From: Nemertoderma westbladi
Taxonomy: Eukaryota; Xenacoelomorpha; Nemertodermatida; Nemertodermatidae
Length of the DNA: 64,000 bases
Assembly: GCA_032718475.1 (NCBI GenBank)
Contig: JAUCBJ010009136.1
Coordinates: forward strand, 186,001-250,000
Reading direction: 5' to 3'
In this document: piece after piece, positions 45,133 through 55,331 of the stretch
Layout of the letters: the number at the start of each line of letters is the position of its first letter
Position numbering within the stretch: position 1 is the stretch's first letter
Notes under the pieces: generated by a model
What the model was told of the DNA's origin: nothing
The model's database searches: none
What the model saw: only the letters and a program-made list of their open reading frames with translations
Program-made: the position numbers and the translations under genes

Positions 45133-45941
45133 GTAGGAATGTGTTTTACTGAACTACGGTTCGGTAGGACTAAAGTTTTTTGAAAATTTTGTATTTTGAG
45201 GTAAAAATTTGTATTTGATTAGCTAAGTGCTAATTTTTTGAAATAAAATTTGATTTGAACCGCGTGTAAAATATTTTTGGAATTGAATACCGGTGTTTAA
45301 AAAAGGGTTTAAATACCATATTGTACCGGTACAAAATTTTCGTAAAGTAAAACCTAACTCTTTTGTTTTTCAGGATTCAGAACTCATTTCTAGACTGTAA
45401 CGGGAGCAAGACCGTGTTTAGCAAGTTTGGGAGATAGATAACTCAACAACTTTGGTTGGGAAAATCGCGTTTCGTCCGCAACGTTAAAAACGGAAAGGTT
45501 CACGTTCGGTTTGTATCTGGGAATCTGTTTTTCTGGAGAATCATTGGAGTGGGTGAGTTTGAAAAGTTGCATAAATAAGTTAGGCATTACCGTATTAGTT
45601 AAAATTATTGTGGGTTCCACTGTCTCAAGTATTTATGCATTCCGTATGATTTCTTTGTTCATTGCTGAATTAGTCCGTATTATTGTATTTAATTTATCTT
45701 TTGATAACGCATATCGTTATCCGATTTATTTGTTATAAAATTGGCCGCTAGGCTAATTTTATTATATACTTATTCCGTGACATTTATTTGCTGTAAAATT
45801 GGCCGTTTAGGCTAATTTTATCCATCTGCTATAAAATCGGCCGGTAGGCTAATTTTATAAGACTGTAATTAGTACCGTTTTGTACAAATACGGTAAACTC
45901 GATACTTTGACACTCACTTTACTTGACTTACAACTACCGAA
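45133..45941 (+). other. BEL/Pao 5' leader with three hairpins
   Basis: Non-coding leader between LTR and gag. Three similar stem-loops, each ATAAAATTGGCC paired with GGCTAATTTTAT, lie at about 45735-45762, 45793-45819 and 45830-45858, with 4-5 nt loops. The first has a 12-bp stem with one G-U pair. Their position suits dimerisation, packaging or translation control, by analogy with other LTR elements. Confidence 0.65.
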
Positions 45942-46154
45942 ATGAGTGACAAACAAGACTATACGAAAAATACACAAACCGACTATGACTCATGTGACGG
46001 AGATAAGTCAGCAGCGGAAGAACAACAGGGGAAGACTCGCGAGCCTACCGAACCTACACCGTGTGCGTCACCAGTACATCCAACGGGAGTACCGGATGCC
46101 GTAGTACGAGGTGACGGCAGGACCGAGGACTTTCTAAGTGTTCCGCAACCTTGA
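45942..46154 (+). CDS. BEL/Pao leader ORF, 70 codons, in frame with gag
   Basis: Starts MSDKQDYTKNTQTDYDSCDG and ends VPQP before TGA at 46152-46154. It is in the same frame as gag-pol and separated from the gag ATG by that one stop and five further codons. It could be a true upstream ORF or the original gag N-terminus cut by a nonsense change. It contains KTREPTEP, encoded by the first copy of the element's dispersed DNA motif and similar to KTCEPTEQ in gag. Confidence 0.45.
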   Translation: MSDKQDYTKNTQTDYDSCDGDKSAAEEQQGKTREPTEPTPCASPVHPTGVPDAVVRGDGRTEDFLSVPQP

Positions 46155-46169
46155 TATAGGGAAACGGAC

Positions 46170-49100
46170 ATGGTAAGTTCAGCAGGAAGCCAGGAAAGTG
46201 TGGTTAGAAGCGTCGGAGGTTACATGGCGCATATAACCAGGAGTATTGGAGAAGGTCATCGCATATTAGACGGGTTGACCGCTCCGATGTCTCGATTCGA
46301 GTTCTACACCCTCCAGGTTAGGGTACAGAGTAAAGTATATAAGTCCGTAGATAATCTAGTTGGCCTACAAGATCTAGCTAGACAGAGACAGGACATGGAT
46401 ACTCAACTTAGAATCCTCGAGAAACTAATGATCGCTAGAGAGAAACTGATCCAGTTTAAGTCGACGATTAGACAGATACAACAGGAACAAGCGGACCAGT
46501 TGTTAGGTGAGTCAGTTTCGGACGAATTATTACAGCCCGAGGAAGAACAGGAATTGTACCGATTGGATGGACAATTGAAACATTTGACGGACCACTTACG
46601 TATGTGCGGCGAAGACGTCAGCGATTCGGAAACCGTGCCGGAATATACGAGGGAAACTTCACCCGTACGAATCGAATCGGCACCGGGAATACTGGACCAA
46701 TCGTTAGTGAGTATTCGCAGCGAAATTGGCGAGATAAGTATAGTGACGTCAGAAATTTCCAGACAGCAACAACAGCACGACAGACAACGACGAGAAGCGG
46801 AGGAACAAGCACAACTGTTGACGGCACAAGCAGCGATGCAAGAAGAGAAACTACGCGTTGCGAATGTTGCAAGAATCTCTCATCTGCAAGAACAAGCCGA
46901 GTTGGAAGCAGCCGAGATGGAAAGGTTGGAGCTAGAAATAGCACAGCGAACAGCGACAGCTGAGTTAGCGCAACAAGCGGCAGCAGCTGAGTTAGAACGA
47001 CAAGCAGCAGCAGCGGAGTCGGAGCGACGAGCAGCAGCAGCGGAGTCGGAGCGACGAGCAGCAACAGCGGAACTAGAGCGACGAGCAGCGGAGTTGGAAG
47101 AACACAAGCGAGTTTCGGAAGCAAGAGCTGAAATGAAAAAACGGCAAATAAAGGCTCAATCAGCGATAAGACAAGCGGAGCTCGAGGCGCAACAACAACA
47201 GACGGAACAACGCGAGAAGGAAGTTAAACTTCATTTCGAACTCGGAAAGAAGGCGAGAGAATTAGCCAATGCGAAGGAAGATCTGGATCTACAAGCCCGC
47301 GATCGATCGATGAGATCTCGAGATGGACACGATCTAGACCAGTTAGAGGTAAGGCACCGCCAAATCCAGGAACGAATGAAGGAAGGTTCGGTAGGGGCAC
47401 CTGGACGAGAAAGACAATTAGTTAAGGACTTATGTCAAAGATTCCCTCAGGTAACTCCTATGTTTGCACCTGTTACGACTAAAGAACCTGTTTCGATTGC
47501 TGGTAGCAGTGATATCTCTCCTATCCATGGTGTGACGGAACACAGGTTTGTTATTCCGGACAAGTTTATACCTTCAAGAGCAACGTCGTCGCCTATTCCG
47601 AAAGTCAAGGTAAGTAACCCGCCGATTACAGATCGTAGTAGTTTGTTGACTGGACCTGCACTACTGACGACTAAACAGGTGAGTCCACCGTCGACCCCTA
47701 AACCTGTTACACACTACGCTTACCCAATGACGTTTCGACCAACAAGGCCTTTGGATTCAAAAGCGGTCATTCGCCCACCGATTCAGTTTACATCGCAATC
47801 TACGACTTCGAGGAAGACTTGTGAGCCTACCGAACAACGGAGAACAGTGGAGACGCGACCGTTCAACCAGTGTACATCGCAATCTACGACTTCGAGGAAG
47901 ACTTGTGAGCCTACCGAACAACGGAGACTAGTGGATACGCGACCGTTCAACCAGTGTACATCGCAATCTACGACTTCGAGGAAGACTTGTGAGCCTACCG
48001 AACAACGGAGAATAGTGGACGATGTTCCGAAACGGAACGTTAGAATTCGTACGACGCAACGAACGCGAGCACGTCGACCACCATATCCAGATGATAGTAG
48101 TACTTCGAGCGAATCGGATTACCCGAAACGCGAGGTATTTAGAACAGGGGCGGCCGATGAATATAAACGCGAGCGTTCAGACAACTCCTTTGCAGACAAT
48201 CCTCCACAGAATACACCAACACAGAAGGCGTTACAACCAACGGACGCAATTAGTACACAACAGTTCGCCGACATCATGCGACCAGTTGTTAACAAGTTGG
48301 CTCAGATCGAGGAACGTCTGGAGGAAGGTTACACCGACAGTTCGAGAAATTCCGAATTCGAACACAATAGACACCCGAAGGAACCACAAAGACCGGTACC
48401 TTCAAAACACACATCGTATCAGGGAAAGGCGCCAAGAAGGGAGAATATCAACCAGGTTACCAACCAAGGACGCGAAACTCTGAACGTTGCCGAGGAGATA
48501 GCGAAATTCGCAGCCAGACAAGGATTGCCGGTACAACAACCACCGAAGTTTTCCGGTAGCTCAAAACACTGGCATACTTTCGTAGACTATATCGAATCCC
48601 AGATCGCCGTGTGCGCCTTTACATCACGGGAGAAGTTTAATTACCTGCTTCAAACGTTGTCAGGAGAACCTAAACGTTTGGCGGAGACTTTCGTCGGTGT
48701 ACCGGACGCTTTCGAACTAGCGTACGATCGTTTAACTTCGATATACGGAGGTACAGTTAGTATGGCCAGGTCAGTAATAGAGGAACTCTGTAAGGGAGGG
48801 GCTATCACTAAACCCGTCGACTTACTAAAACTAGCTGACGAGATCAAGAACGCTATCACTACCTTAAGATCAATTGGACAACTTGATTACGGGAATACCC
48901 CTACAGTCCTATTAAAGATCATAGGACGACTCCACCATCGACTTCGTCGGGAGTGGAGGAAGGTCGAATACCAGCGAGAAGAGCGGGGAGGATTCTTAAA
49001 ATTAGAAGATGTGTACCTTTTAATATCCAGGGAGGCGGTAGTAGAAACTCGATCTAACTACACCGACCAGCACATCGTGGCAGAAGGGATCACATTGCCA

Positions 49101-52100
49101 TCCTCCAACCGACAAAAACCCCAGACAACATCCACTAAGACGGCCACTTACACCACACCGACGGAATCACGACAATTCTCGGACGGAGGTAGGGTATCTG
49201 CGCCCATTGGGACAAAACAAACGAGACAGCAACTTGGTACCGACTTCAGTGGCTGCCAATACTGCGAGCATCTAGGTAAGCGGTATATCGGTCACAAGTT
49301 ACGAGGTTGTCGACAATTTCGCGAGTTGAACTCGGAAGAGCGACGGCTGCAAATACGGCCACTGGACTCTTGTTGGCGGTGTACGCGACACGGACACGTC
49401 CGTAAAGATTGCCCAAATACCGACACTTGTCCATCCTGTGGACGCAACCACGACGGTCTGCTCCACACAGACAGCCACACGCCGACGAAACGCTTCGCCA
49501 GGGAACACCCGGAAGCAGCAGCGAGATGTGATGCGGCTTACCGAAAACGAGAATCGAAAACGACTCCAACCTTCGTGACCCATATTGAGGATTGCTTCTC
49601 AGAACAATCCGGATCGTCGGACGAAGAATCAGAAGACGACGAATATTCCAATGGAGACGAACAACCGTCGATCGCGCTTCTGACCACTGACCAACTGAAG
49701 GGATTCAGTGTAATCCCGATTAAGATCACTGGCACAAAGGGGAGTAAGAGGATCTACGCGATTCTAGATTCAGCCTCATCTCATAGCTACGTGGATGAAA
49801 AGATAGCTGACGTAGTGACGGATCTTAAACAAGGTAAGCATGTCAGTTATACAGTAAGTAGTATGCACGGACAGCGTGCAATACCAGTAACACGAGTTAA
49901 GTTGGACTTAGACTCTCTTCTTCCAAAATCGCAGCACAGCGAGAGGGAGAGGTCTTTGTTGCCCTTTAGAGATCTAACCTTTGCGGCCACGAAGGACTTT
50001 AGTAACCTACTAGGTCCAGTGCCGGAACAATCTCTAGAGGACCGTAAGTATTTCAGACACCTTGGTGTACCCGAATGTCCTGTCAATTATAGATCGGTAG
50101 CCATGCTGATCGGGACGGACCAATTCAACCTACATCAGGTGTGGGAAACTAGACCATCGGCAGTTGTAGCGGGAAACGCATACGCCTGCAGAACGCCGAT
50201 AGGGTGGTATACTCGAGCGCCTATGCGCACACTAGACGTAAGTGACGAGGAAGACGATGTACAGAGTACATGTAGTTTATTAACTACAAATTCAATTCAT
50301 TCCTTTTCACACGACGTGAACCATACTACACTACAGTCGACAAAACATAACAGACGTGTAACTAGTATGATAAGTCACAAGGAGCAGCTAATTCACCAGG
50401 TGAGTTTAGAACTTGGGGAGAAGACGAGTCAGCTAGAGATTCCATCGACGACAGATGATAGGCTTGCGAGTCTACCTACCCCAATAACCTCAACAGTGCC
50501 CGTCGAGATCGATGATGATGCGTTGAGAAATCATCAGTTGGAACAAGCTGTACTAGACAAGGAATTAACGGAGAAGACTATCAGGTGGTTGGAACAAGAT
50601 ACAGCTGAACCTGGTAGCTACGAACCTTGTATGTCAGAACAGGAGAAACAATCTCTGAAGATCATGGAAGATACTATCCGCCAGACGAAAGACGGACATT
50701 ATGAGGTAGGGATGTTATGGCGTAGCCAAAGTCCTAAACTTATAAACAACTATCCACTAGCCTTGAGACGTCTACACTCAATACGGCAACGTCTATTAAA
50801 GGACGAGAAAGCCCATCTGCAGTATAACACTCAGATGGAGACGTATTTGACTAAGGGATACGCTATCCGAATGACTAACCCAGAGATAGTGACTAACCAG
50901 ACATACTACCTGCCACATCACTATGTGAGACATCCCGACAAACCAGATAAAGTACGCGTAGTCAATGATTGTGCGGCTCTATTTGAGGGAATGTCCCTCA
51001 ATAGTGAGTTGATGGATGGACCAAACATGAATAATTATCTTATGGGGGTGATTATGCGCTTCCGTCAGCGACAAGTAGCTTTTACTTGTGACGTTGAAGC
51101 GATGTTTCACCAAGTGAGAGCGTTAGAGCGAGACAGAGACAGTTTGCGGTTCCTCTGGTACCCGGAAGGAGACTTAAGTCTACCACCGGCGACTTACCAA
51201 ATGCAAGTTCGCGTTTTCGGTGCCAGAGACAGCCCAAATTGCACGATGTACGCCCTAAAGCAGGCCGCTAGAGATCAGAAACACCTGTATGACCCAGAGA
51301 TAATTAGAATTGTGGAACGTGACTTTTATGTAGATGACGGTTTACAGAGTTGCGACACAGTAGAACGTGCTACAACAGTAGCACATCAATTACGGGACTG
51401 CTTAGCGGGCGGAGGTTTTAACCTCACCAAATTCGCCTCAAACAGTGCCGAATTAGTAGACTCATTCGGGACGACTGAGCGTGGAGGTGGTGACATAGAC
51501 CTAGAGTTCGAACCACTACCGACGACTAAGGTGTTGGGGCTCTTTTGGGACCCAAACACAGACAACTTCCGAGTGAAAGTGAGACTGGACAGTCAAGAGA
51601 ACACACTGACAAAGAGATCATGCTTGTCAAAGTTGAGCCGATTGTTCGATCCGTTAGGATTCATCAGTCCAGTGATACTGCAAGCCCGCATTTATATGCG
51701 CAGTATATGGAAGGATGGACTAACATGGGACGAGCCGATCTCATCAGACCAAGTGGACTTATGGAAGACCTGGGAGGCGGAATTATCTTCGCTAGAGGAT
51801 TATTCCATACCCAGGGTTTACTTTCCATTACAAAGTACATTTCCTGACAACTTGGAACTACACTGTTTTTCTGACGCCAGTGACAACGGTTTTGGTGTGG
51901 CAGCGTACTTGCGCAGACAAGTAGAATCAGACGAGTTCGATGTTTCGCTCATTACTTCTAAGGCTAAGACCATGCCTACTAAGTATATGACGACACCACG
52001 AGCCGAGCTACAAGCCGCAACCCTGTCAACCACCATCGTGAACCTCATACAGACAGAACTACAGTCGAGTTTACAGATATTTTATTGGACTGACGCAACG

Positions 52101-54671
52101 TTGGTTTTATTTTACATAAACAACGACACACTCGAATTCAAGACATTCGTAGCTAACCGTCGCGCAGAAATTCTAGATCGTTCAATAAAAGAGGATTGGC
52201 GACATTGTCCCGGACCACAAAACCCAGCTGATATTGCGTCGCGAGGAATGATGCCTGAGGAATTCTGTAAACCGGAGAACAAAGAATTTTGGCAACACGG
52301 ACCCCAATTCTTGCAGAAATCGACACAAGATTGGCCTCCGTTATACGACAACAAATCTAACACTATCCCAAAGGACGCCGAAATCAAGAAACCAAAAAAG
52401 GGGAAGACAAAGAAAAAGACAACGGCGGCAAAACTCAAGAAGAAACCGAAGGCAAAATGGAAAGATATAACTTCAAAGGTCAAGAGAGGAAGACTTGCGA
52501 GCCTTTCTACACCAGACATATCGCCAGACGGTCAACCAGACACGTTACTAGACGGTCAACCAGACATTCTACCAGACATTAGTAACGCATTGACAAACAG
52601 TAAAGCCGCAGTTTCCCTATTGGAGCGGCCTTCTATTGACAAACAACCAGATACGTTACCAGACGTATCGCCAGACACATTACTAGACAGTCGACTAGAC
52701 ACTAGTAACGTACTGACAAATAGTGAAGCCGCAGTTTCTCTATTGGAGCGGCCTTGTATTGACAAACTACCAATTTTGACACACTTGAGCAACCATAAGC
52801 AAGGTGAAACCTCATGTATTACAGATGTGGGTAGTACCTACGCTAATGTAAATACAGGTGTTACTTTGCGCTCAAGAGACATACCGAACTTGCAACCTAT
52901 GGTGAGACCTGGGATTAATGTCGGCAGGAAAATAAGTTTACCGAAACCTGCTGACCCCATAGAGTTCAAACCACCATTAACGATCGACTTACAAAGTACT
53001 GACGATCAAGGTAAGAAGACGAAGAAGGACAAATTACTTGTAGACCCCGACGGATCAACAGTCAACAAGGGAATACTTACCGGCGGACCCGTGGGCCCTT
53101 CTAGTAATTCAAAACCTTCCAAAATCTCCATTGACTTACCTGATGACGTCACAAATACTCATGTCGACCGTATTGTAAACCTAACAGATTCTTGGACAAA
53201 CGCTTGCCGAAAATTAGCGTGGATTGTACGTTTTGTACAATACGTTAAAGGCAAACGTGACTTTACACGTCGACTTACATTGGCTGAGATTGACAGGTGT
53301 GAGATTAAATTAATTCGCCATTACCAACTGCGATATTTCGCGCGCGAATTCACATCCATAAATCAAGGTCAACCAATCAAGTTGTCACCAATACTGAGTT
53401 GGAGTCCGATTATTTATAATGGCTTAATTTATCATAAATCTCGGCTTCAAAACATTGACTTTAACACAAACTTTAGGTACCCAATAATAATACCGCAACA
53501 CCACGAACTACAACGTGCAATGATACTGGACGCACATCTACATCTGAAACACGCTGGAAGACACCACTGTCTTTCCTACTTACGTACTAGATTTGTATTA
53601 ATTAGACCCAGTAAAGCATTAAGTTCAGTGACACGTACGTGTATTATTTGTAAAAAGGTACATTCTAGAATAGGTACCCAAGAAATGAGTGAACTACCAC
53701 AAGCACGACTTCAAGCATTCAAACCACCTTTTACAGAGACTGGAATTGATTGCTTTGGTCCCATACATACGAAACGTGGACGTATACTAGTAAAACGCTG
53801 GGGACTGATTTTCACATGTATGTCCAGTAGGGCAGTTCATATTGAACGTGTGATGGATCTTTCCACCTACGCGTTTATACTAGCACTGCGGCGATTTATC
53901 GCTAGACGCGGACTAGTAAAATGCTTGTACTCAGACCAAGGGACAAACTTTGTTGGTGCTCGGAATGAGATTGCTAGAGCCTTTAAGAAATTAGATCATG
54001 ATCAAATCTCGAACGAACTACAACCTCACAAGATTGTTTGGAAGTTCAACCCTCCAGATAGTCCTTGGAGAGGCGGAGTCTGGGAGAGATTGATTAGATC
54101 TATAAAGACAGCCATGGCAAAGGTCATTCCAGTAAACCACATATTAACAGACGACCAACTGACAACATTGTTTGTTGAAATCGAGGCAATACTAAATACT
54201 AGACCAATAGTATTAGTACCCGATGACAAACAATCTCAATTTGCTTTAACACCAGCACACCTGCTAATGCAGGCACCGACTACTTTGACGCCGATTTCTA
54301 TTCCAATAGAAAGCGACAGCTACGGTAGAAAAGCGTGGAAAATCACGCAACTACTAGCTAACAAATTCTGGGAAATATGGCAAAACCATTATTTGCCCTC
54401 TATTTCTGCCAGAACAACTTGGTACAATAACACCCGCGCATTAAAGCCGGGAGATCACGTGCTGTTGGCAGAAGTGAATCTAAAAAGACGCTTCTGGATA
54501 ACAGGTGTAATTTTAGCCACACATCCATCTATGGATGGAGTGACAAGAACTGTGACGGTACGGACAATTGACGGTCGTACAGTAGACAGACCGACTCAAC
54601 GTCTCGTACTTCTTGAAGAGACTCGTAACGAGTCTGGAGACTACAAATCTCCACCTAATACTAGTAAATAA
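46170..54671 (+). CDS. BEL/Pao Gag-Pol polyprotein, 2,833 codons, uninterrupted
   Basis: Gag starts with a long coiled coil (about residues 30-410, Gln/Glu/Ala-rich). Three copies of a 28-residue repeat containing RKTCEPTEQRR follow at about 537-615. The BEL gag domain (DUF1759-like, PPKFSGSSKHWHTFVDYIES) is at about 785-960. A zinc knuckle CWRCTRHGHVRKDC lies near 1067 and a second CPSC cluster follows. The aspartic protease (DUF1758-like) has ILDSASSHSYVDE near 1197. Reverse transcriptase has VRVVNDCA near 1594 and FYVDDG near 1720. RNase H has CFSDASDNGFG near 1898, AELQA and TDAT. A Lys-rich, PD-repeat linker follows. Integrase has a zinc-binding N-terminus near 2441 and catalytic Asp (TGIDCFGP), Asp (SDQGTNF) and Glu (GGVWERL) at about 2524-2640. 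A DUF5641-like C-terminus near 2755-2817 completes the order, which is diagnostic of BEL/Pao. No stops or shifts. Confidence 0.95.
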   Translation: MVSSAGSQESVVRSVGGYMAHITRSIGEGHRILDGLTAPMSRFEFYTLQVRVQSKVYKSVDNLVGLQDLARQRQDMDTQLRILEKLMIAREKLIQFKSTIRQIQQEQADQLLGESVSDELLQPEEEQELYRLDGQLKHLTDHLRMCGEDVSDSETVPEYTRETSPVRIESAPGILDQSLVSIRSEIGEISIVTSEISRQQQQHDRQRREAEEQAQLLTAQAAMQEEKLRVANVARISHLQEQAELEAAEMERLELEIAQRTATAELAQQAAAAELERQAAAAESERRAAAAESERRAATAELERRAAELEEHKRVSEARAEMKKRQIKAQSAIRQAELEAQQQQTEQREKEVKLHFELGKKARELANAKEDLDLQARDRSMRSRDGHDLDQLEVRHRQIQERMKEGSVGAPGRERQLVKDLCQRFPQVTPMFAPVTTKEPVSIAGSSDISPIHGVTEHRFVIPDKFIPSRATSSPIPKVKVSNPPITDRSSLLTGPALLTTKQVSPPSTPKPVTHYAYPMTFRPTRPLDSKAVIRPPIQFTSQSTTSRKTCEPTEQRRTVETRPFNQCTSQSTTSRKTCEPTEQRRLVDTRPFNQCTSQSTTSRKTCEPTEQRRIVDDVPKRNVRIRTTQRTRARRPPYPDDSSTSSESDYPKREVFRTGAADEYKRERSDNSFADNPPQNTPTQKALQPTDAISTQQFADIMRPVVNKLAQIEERLEEGYTDSSRNSEFEHNRHPKEPQRPVPSKHTSYQGKAPRRENINQVTNQGRETLNVAEEIAKFAARQGLPVQQPPKFSGSSKHWHTFVDYIESQIAVCAFTSREKFNYLLQTLSGEPKRLAETFVGVPDAFELAYDRLTSIYGGTVSMARSVIEELCKGGAITKPVDLLKLADEIKNAITTLRSIGQLDYGNTPTVLLKIIGRLHHRLRREWRKVEYQREERGGFLKLEDVYLLISREAVVETRSNYTDQHIVAEGITLPSSNRQKPQTTSTKTATYTTPTESRQFSDGGRVSAPIGTKQTRQQLGTDFSGCQYCEHLGKRYIGHKLRGCRQFRELNSEERRLQIRPLDSCWRCTRHGHVRKDCPNTDTCPSCGRNHDGLLHTDSHTPTKRFAREHPEAAARCDAAYRKRESKTTPTFVTHIEDCFSEQSGSSDEESEDDEYSNGDEQPSIALLTTDQLKGFSVIPIKITGTKGSKRIYAILDSASSHSYVDEKIADVVTDLKQGKHVSYTVSSMHGQRAIPVTRVKLDLDSLLPKSQHSERERSLLPFRDLTFAATKDFSNLLGPVPEQSLEDRKYFRHLGVPECPVNYRSVAMLIGTDQFNLHQVWETRPSAVVAGNAYACRTPIGWYTRAPMRTLDVSDEEDDVQSTCSLLTTNSIHSFSHDVNHTTLQSTKHNRRVTSMISHKEQLIHQVSLELGEKTSQLEIPSTTDDRLASLPTPITSTVPVEIDDDALRNHQLEQAVLDKELTEKTIRWLEQDTAEPGSYEPCMSEQEKQSLKIMEDTIRQTKDGHYEVGMLWRSQSPKLINNYPLALRRLHSIRQRLLKDEKAHLQYNTQMETYLTKGYAIRMTNPEIVTNQTYYLPHHYVRHPDKPDKVRVVNDCAALFEGMSLNSELMDGPNMNNYLMGVIMRFRQRQVAFTCDVEAMFHQVRALERDRDSLRFLWYPEGDLSLPPATYQMQVRVFGARDSPNCTMYALKQAARDQKHLYDPEIIRIVERDFYVDDGLQSCDTVERATTVAHQLRDCLAGGGFNLTKFASNSAELVDSFGTTERGGGDIDLEFEPLPTTKVLGLFWDPNTDNFRVKVRLDSQENTLTKRSCLSKLSRLFDPLGFISPVILQARIYMRSIWKDGLTWDEPISSDQVDLWKTWEAELSSLEDYSIPRVYFPLQSTFPDNLELHCFSDASDNGFGVAAYLRRQVESDEFDVSLITSKAKTMPTKYMTTPRAELQAATLSTTIVNLIQTELQSSLQIFYWTDATLVLFYINNDTLEFKTFVANRRAEILDRSIKEDWRHCPGPQNPADIASRGMMPEEFCKPENKEFWQHGPQFLQKSTQDWPPLYDNKSNTIPKDAEIKKPKKGKTKKKTTAAKLKKKPKAKWKDITSKVKRGRLASLSTPDISPDGQPDTLLDGQPDILPDISNALTNSKAAVSLLERPSIDKQPDTLPDVSPDTLLDSRLDTSNVLTNSEAAVSLLERPCIDKLPILTHLSNHKQGETSCITDVGSTYANVNTGVTLRSRDIPNLQPMVRPGINVGRKISLPKPADPIEFKPPLTIDLQSTDDQGKKTKKDKLLVDPDGSTVNKGILTGGPVGPSSNSKPSKISIDLPDDVTNTHVDRIVNLTDSWTNACRKLAWIVRFVQYVKGKRDFTRRLTLAEIDRCEIKLIRHYQLRYFAREFTSINQGQPIKLSPILSWSPIIYNGLIYHKSRLQNIDFNTNFRYPIIIPQHHELQRAMILDAHLHLKHAGRHHCLSYLRTRFVLIRPSKALSSVTRTCIICKKVHSRIGTQEMSELPQARLQAFKPPFTETGIDCFGPIHTKRGRILVKRWGLIFTCMSSRAVHIERVMDLSTYAFILALRRFIARRGLVKCLYSDQGTNFVGARNEIARAFKKLDHDQISNELQPHKIVWKFNPPDSPWRGGVWERLIRSIKTAMAKVIPVNHILTDDQLTTLFVEIEAILNTRPIVLVPDDKQSQFALTPAHLLMQAPTTLTPISIPIESDSYGRKAWKITQLLANKFWEIWQNHYLPSISARTTWYNNTRALKPGDHVLLAEVNLKRRFWITGVILATHPSMDGVTRTVTVRTIDGRTVDRPTQRLVLLEETRNESGDYKSPPNTSK
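46173..46178 (+). promoter_or_regulatory. Candidate 5' splice site at the gag start codon
   Basis: ATG|GTAAGT: the gag start codon is directly followed by a consensus donor. With the acceptor at 55301 it would remove gag-pol (9,129 nt) and leave the extra ORFs as the first long reading frame after the leader ORF. Retroviral env mRNAs are made the same way. Confidence 0.45.
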
Positions 54672-55331
54672 TTAGGAGTTTACAAATAGATTTCCACGTA
54701 CCTGTACACTGTAGTAAGGACAGCGGTAGAATTCCATTGTCTTTATATGTGAACATTGAGGGTAGTACCCTTATGTGTCACATAGGAGCGGGATTTGTAG
54801 GTATAAGAAATGGAATTCTACTTGGAACTCACAATATTGAGACATTTTCGAAATTTTAGACAATCCATTTGGATTTGAAAATTTTTAAAATTTTCTCCAG
54901 TGAATAGATTTCAGGGTACAGTCGGGTGGAACTTAAAATTAGAGAAACAAGAGAGGAAGACTTGCGAGCCTTTCTTAAAAATTTTAATTAAATTTTACAC
55001 GGTCTTGTTTCAATAAGTTACGTCAATAAATAGACTCCCCTATATTTATTACTAATTCTTGACTGCTTATTTTCTGATAATAGTTTGGGATCAAAAAGTG
55101 AGTATTTTAGACTCACAGCCAGTTTAGCCCAAATTCGTTTTTACTTCGGCAAAAATTTTAGATAAGAAGCAGCGTGTCATTAAAGAAACCCTAGATCTTA
55201 GGCTATGGGTAGGAGGTTAGAGCGTTGTCGAAGCCCAAAGGGCAGACGAAACTCTCACGTCTCCTCACAACTAACTACAAACTCTGTTGTATTCCCTCTA
55301 GTAGTAATGATTATGTAACTACACCCTAATT
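54672..55331 (+). other. BEL/Pao spacer between pol and the extra ORFs
   Basis: 660 bp without coding sequence. It holds an inverted pair GTAGAATTCCAT (54726) and ATGGAATTCTAC (54810), a copy of the dispersed motif at 54954, and a branch point plus splice acceptor at the right end. Confidence 0.6.
55271..55301 (+). promoter_or_regulatory. Candidate branch point and 3' splice site before ORF3
   Basis: CTAACTAC at 55271 resembles a branch point. It is followed by TTGTATTCCCTCTAG ending at 55301. The ORF3a start codon is 30 bp further on. The spacing is that of a normal acceptor. The partner could be the GTAAGT at 46173. Confidence 0.5.
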
